Part shown: positions 61,735 to 64,000 of the stretch, piece after piece
How positions within the stretch are numbered: the first letter of the stretch is position 1
Layout: every line of letters starts with the position of its first letter
The notes under the pieces: generated by a model
Told to the model about the DNA's origin: nothing
The model's database searches: none
Seen by the model: the letters and a program-made list of their open reading frames with translations, nothing else
Assembly: GCA_963776935.1 (NCBI GenBank)
Contig: CAVZOP010000002.1
Coordinates: forward strand, 372,001-436,000
Reading direction: 5' to 3'
Source: JALOLG01 sp963776935
Lineage (GTDB): Bacteria > Actinomycetota > Acidimicrobiia > Acidimicrobiales > Ilumatobacteraceae
DNA: 64,000 nt
Made by a program: the position numbers and the translations under genes

Positions 61735-64000
61735 GTGCAACTCCTCGAGCGCGACCACGAGCTCGGATTGCTGGGCCAGTGGCTCGGGGAGGCGGAGGCC
61801 GGTCACGGGCGGGTGGTGTTCGTCGGTGGTGAGCCGGGCATCGGCAAGACGTCGCTCGTCACGACGTTCGCGGCGACGGTGGGCGGAGCCGTCCGTGTCG
61901 GCTTCGGGCGCTGCGACGCGCTCGTCACGCCACGCGCACTCGGCCCGTTCCTCGAGGTCGCGGCCGAGCTCGAGATCGCCGCCAGCGACGACCGTGACGG
62001 TCTCGTGCGCGGCTTCGTCGACGACCTCAAGCGATCCGGACCGACCCTGATCGTCGTCGAGGACGCGCACTGGGCGGATGAGGCGACGATCGAGGCGTTG
62101 GCGATGCTCGGCCGCCGCGCCGTCGGCCTCCCGGTGCTGCTCGTCGTCACCTATCGCGAGAACGAAGTCACGGCGGACCACCCGCTGCGGGTGGTGCTCG
62201 GGGATCTGGCCACGTCGGCCGGGTCGTCGTGGCTGGCGCCAGGACCGCTGTCGCTCGAGGCGATACGGGAGCTGGCCGGGTCCGACGGTGCGACGGCCGA
62301 GGAGCTGTACCAGCGCACCGGCGGCAACCCGTTCTATGTGACGGAGGCGCTGGCCGAGCCGGGGACCGCGGTGCCCACCACGGTGCGCCTCGCCGTGCTC
62401 GCACGTGCTGTCACGACTGCCGCCATCGGCACGCGCCGATGGTCGACGCCGTGTCGGTGGTTCCGGGACGGGCCGAGACGTGGCTCATCGACGCGATGTG
62501 CGACCCGTCGTCCGACGACGTCGACCTCTGCGTCAATCGCGGTGTGCTGGTCGCAGTGGAGGGCACGTTCGCGTTCCGCCACGAAGTCGCCCGACTGGCT
62601 GTCGAGGCCGAGCTCGGCGACGGACAGCGACGTGAGCTGCACGGCCGCGCGATCGCGGCCCTTTCCGCGGCGTCCGGCTGTCGATCCGGCGCGGATCGCC
62701 CATCACGCCGACGCCAGCGGTGACGAGGCCGCTGCCGCGCGCTACTCGATGTACGCCGCGCTCCAGGCGTCGGCACGGGCGGCGCATCGCGAGGCGCTGC
62801 GGCACGGCGAACGGGCGCTCGCCCTGCGGCACACGCTCTCGCCCGACGAGGTGGCGGAACTGGAGACACGGTTGGCGTTCTCGCTGGTGGCGTCGGCCCG
62901 TGCCGACGAAGCTGTCACGTGGGCCGACGAGGCAGTCGCGCACTGGCGTGCGGCGGGCGACGAGCTCAAGGAGGCCGACGCCCTCACCGTGCTCGCCAAT
63001 GCCCTGGGGAGCAGCGGCCGGACTGCGGCAGGCATGGAGGCGATCGCCCGGTCGATCGACCTGCTCGAGTCGCACCCGCCCGGCCGCGAGTTGGCCGCCG
63101 CCTACACCCGCCTGACGTCGTCGCACATGCTGGCGCGCGATCGTGACACCGCGGTGTCATGGGGCGAGCGGGCGATCGCGCTCGCCTCCGAGCTCGACGA
63201 TCCGTTCCTGCTCGGTCGGGCGCTGATCGAGACTGGGATCGCCGACGTGATGGACGAGCGGTTCGAAGGCCTCGTCCGCATCAACCAGGGCATCGAGCTC
63301 GGACGACAGCAGGGGCTGCCGGCGCTGATGTCGCACGGCTTCAGCCAGATCGGCTCCGGATGTGGCGAGCTGCGCCGCTACGACCAGTCCGTGCCGGCGC
63401 TGATCGAGGCCGCAGCCATCTCGGCAGAGCAGAGCTTCGAGGCCAATCGTCGCTACGTCGTTGCGTGGCTCGCCCGCTGCCGGTTCGACCAGGGGCAGTG
63501 GAACGAGGCCGAGATCCTGGCCCGGGATGCCTTGGCCGGCTCGACCAGTGTCACCTACATCCGCTTCGTCGGCCTGAACACGCTGGGGTGGTTGCGTGCC
63601 CGTCGGGGGAGTGACGACGTGTGGCCGCTGCTCGACGAGGCGCTCGAGATCGCCGACGCGATCGGACACCTGCAGCGACTGTGGCCCTCTGCGGTCGCCC
63701 GCGCCGAAGCCGGCTGGCTCGAGGGGGATGTCCAGTCGCACGTCCCGTTGCTCGAGCGCTCGTTCGGGCTCGCCGCCCAGTGCCGTCACGGTGTCGCGAT
63801 GGGTGAGCTGGCGGTGTGGCTGCGGCGGGCGGGACGTGAGGTGGCGCTGCCCGAGGGTGTCACCGGGCCGTTCGTCGACTGGGCCGGTGGCGACCACATC
63901 ACGGCCGCGGCGGGGTTCCGTCGGATGGGGTGCCCGTACGAGGCGGCGAGCGCGTTGGTCGATGCCGGCGACACGGCATCACTCCGGGAGGCGCTGGCGA
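61735..64000 (+). CDS. STAND-type ATPase regulator, N-terminal part (three apparent frameshifts)
   Basis: The gene runs out of the window. It begins LLERDHELGLL, then Walker A GEPGIGKTS and Walker B LIVVEDAHWAD of the AAA_16/LuxR-associated ATPases, then a TPR-like helical array with many Ala/Arg. Three single-base corrections (near 62404-62409, CC 62436-62437, GG 62676-62677) join VLARA, LSRLPPSARA, MVDAVSVVPG and VDPARIAHHAD into one protein. Large regulators of this type usually end in a LuxR helix-turn-helix or cyclase domain, which would lie beyond base 64000. It may regulate the aldehyde dehydrogenase just upstream. Confidence 0.8.
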   Translation, partial: MQLLERDHELGLLGQWLGEAEAGHGRVVFVGGEPGIGKTSLVTTFAATVGGAVRVGFGRCDALVTPRALGPFLEVAAELEIAASDDRDGLVRGFVDDLKRSGPTLIVVEDAHWADEATIEALAMLGRRAVGLPVLLVVTYRENEVTADHPLRVVLGDLATSAGSSWLAPGPLSLEAIRELAGSDGATAEELYQRTGGNPFYVTEALAEPGTAVPTTVRLAVLARAVTTAAIGTRRWSTPCRWFRDGPRRGSSTRCATRRPTTSTSASIAVCWSQWRARSRSATKSPDWLSRPSSATDSDVSCTAARSRPFPRRPAVDPARIAHHADASGDEAAAARYSMYAALQASARAAHREALRHGERALALRHTLSPDEVAELETRLAFSLVASARADEAVTWADEAVAHWRAAGDELKEADALTVLANALGSSGRTAAGMEAIARSIDLLESHPPGRELAAAYTRLTSSHMLARDRDTAVSWGERAIALASELDDPFLLGRALIETGIADVMDERFEGLVRINQGIELGRQQGLPALMSHGFSQIGSGCGELRRYDQSVPALIEAAAISAEQSFEANRRYVVAWLARCRFDQGQWNEAEILARDALAGSTSVTYIRFVGLNTLGWLRARRGSDDVWPLLDEALEIADAIGHLQRLWPSAVARAEAGWLEGDVQSHVPLLERSFGLAAQCRHGVAMGELAVWLRRAGREVALPEGVTGPFVDWAGGDHITAAAGFRRMGCPYEAASALVDAGDTASLREALA

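Noticed and set aside
1..64000. CRISPR arrays, defence islands, prophage or insertion sequences
   Set aside because: Looked for regularly spaced repeats, transposase or integrase motifs and nuclease clusters on both strands; none seen. The only tandem repeat is the 15-bp unit at 34834-34889.

Overview
The window is a contiguous piece of a high-GC actinobacterial chromosome. An uncharacterised member of the Acidimicrobiia (Ilumatobacter-like) fits best. This is an inference from several things: a BldD-type regulator, HrcA/CIRCE control, many apparently leaderless genes, a eukaryotic-type NADP isocitrate dehydrogenase beside a mitochondrial-type aconitase, F420-type and acyl-CoA enzymes, and a secreted subtilase with a triplicated tail. 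It is a core-genome region. I see no phage, transposase, CRISPR array, toxin-antitoxin pair or rRNA. One tRNA (Val, GAC) is present. No stretch above 300 bases lacks a gene; the two longest gaps (10081-10361 and 22352-22631) are described in the entries.

Layout. 1-6547: end of lepA, an MFS exporter, then hrcA-dnaJ-rsmE behind a CIRCE operator, a bldD homologue with its own candidate BldD box, and hemW. 6630-12425: a 2-oxoglutarate oxygenase, tRNA-Val, a secreted S8 peptidase, a membrane protein and a small lipoprotein. 12507-17143: a divergent BadI-like/BadH-like pair, an EamA transporter, an alpha/beta hydrolase and an acyl-CoA dehydrogenase. 17251-21389: icd and gltA convergent, then a carboxyltransferase. 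21413-25493: LysR, a candidate small RNA, a HAD-PlsC fusion, DinB and PAP2 proteins. 25483-33131: nitroreductase-aconitase with a divergent HutC-type GntR, a second nitroreductase, a methyltransferase, a crotonase and an acyl-CoA ligase. 33217-41550: an ECF sigma factor with its membrane partner, and gltBD. 41634-49675: LysM and FG-GAP lipoproteins, then a four-gene set (acyltransferase, LarA-like, alcohol dehydrogenase, acyl reductase-HAD fusion) behind a palindromic operator. 49799-55866: GH1 glucosidase/TetR, ddl/murF, an MFS with an operator at its start codon, and a zinc-ribbon microprotein. 55884-64000: LLM oxidoreductase, ArfB, P450, DUF2277, alanine dehydrogenase, aminobutyraldehyde-type dehydrogenase, and the start of a large STAND ATPase regulator.

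Three things stand out. First, 49-bp intergenic palindromes in two sequence families recur six times, plus one possible decayed copy. Their arms are fixed, their loops vary, and they lack intrinsic-terminator polarity. Second, eighteen apparent frameshifts in thirteen otherwise intact genes all have the same sign (+1), and seventeen are cured by shortening a base run by one. They are therefore almost certainly sequence errors, and the affected genes are annotated here as intact. Third, the promoter regions of icd and acn share an 11-bp-periodic direct repeat, which suggests joint control of the oxidative TCA branch.
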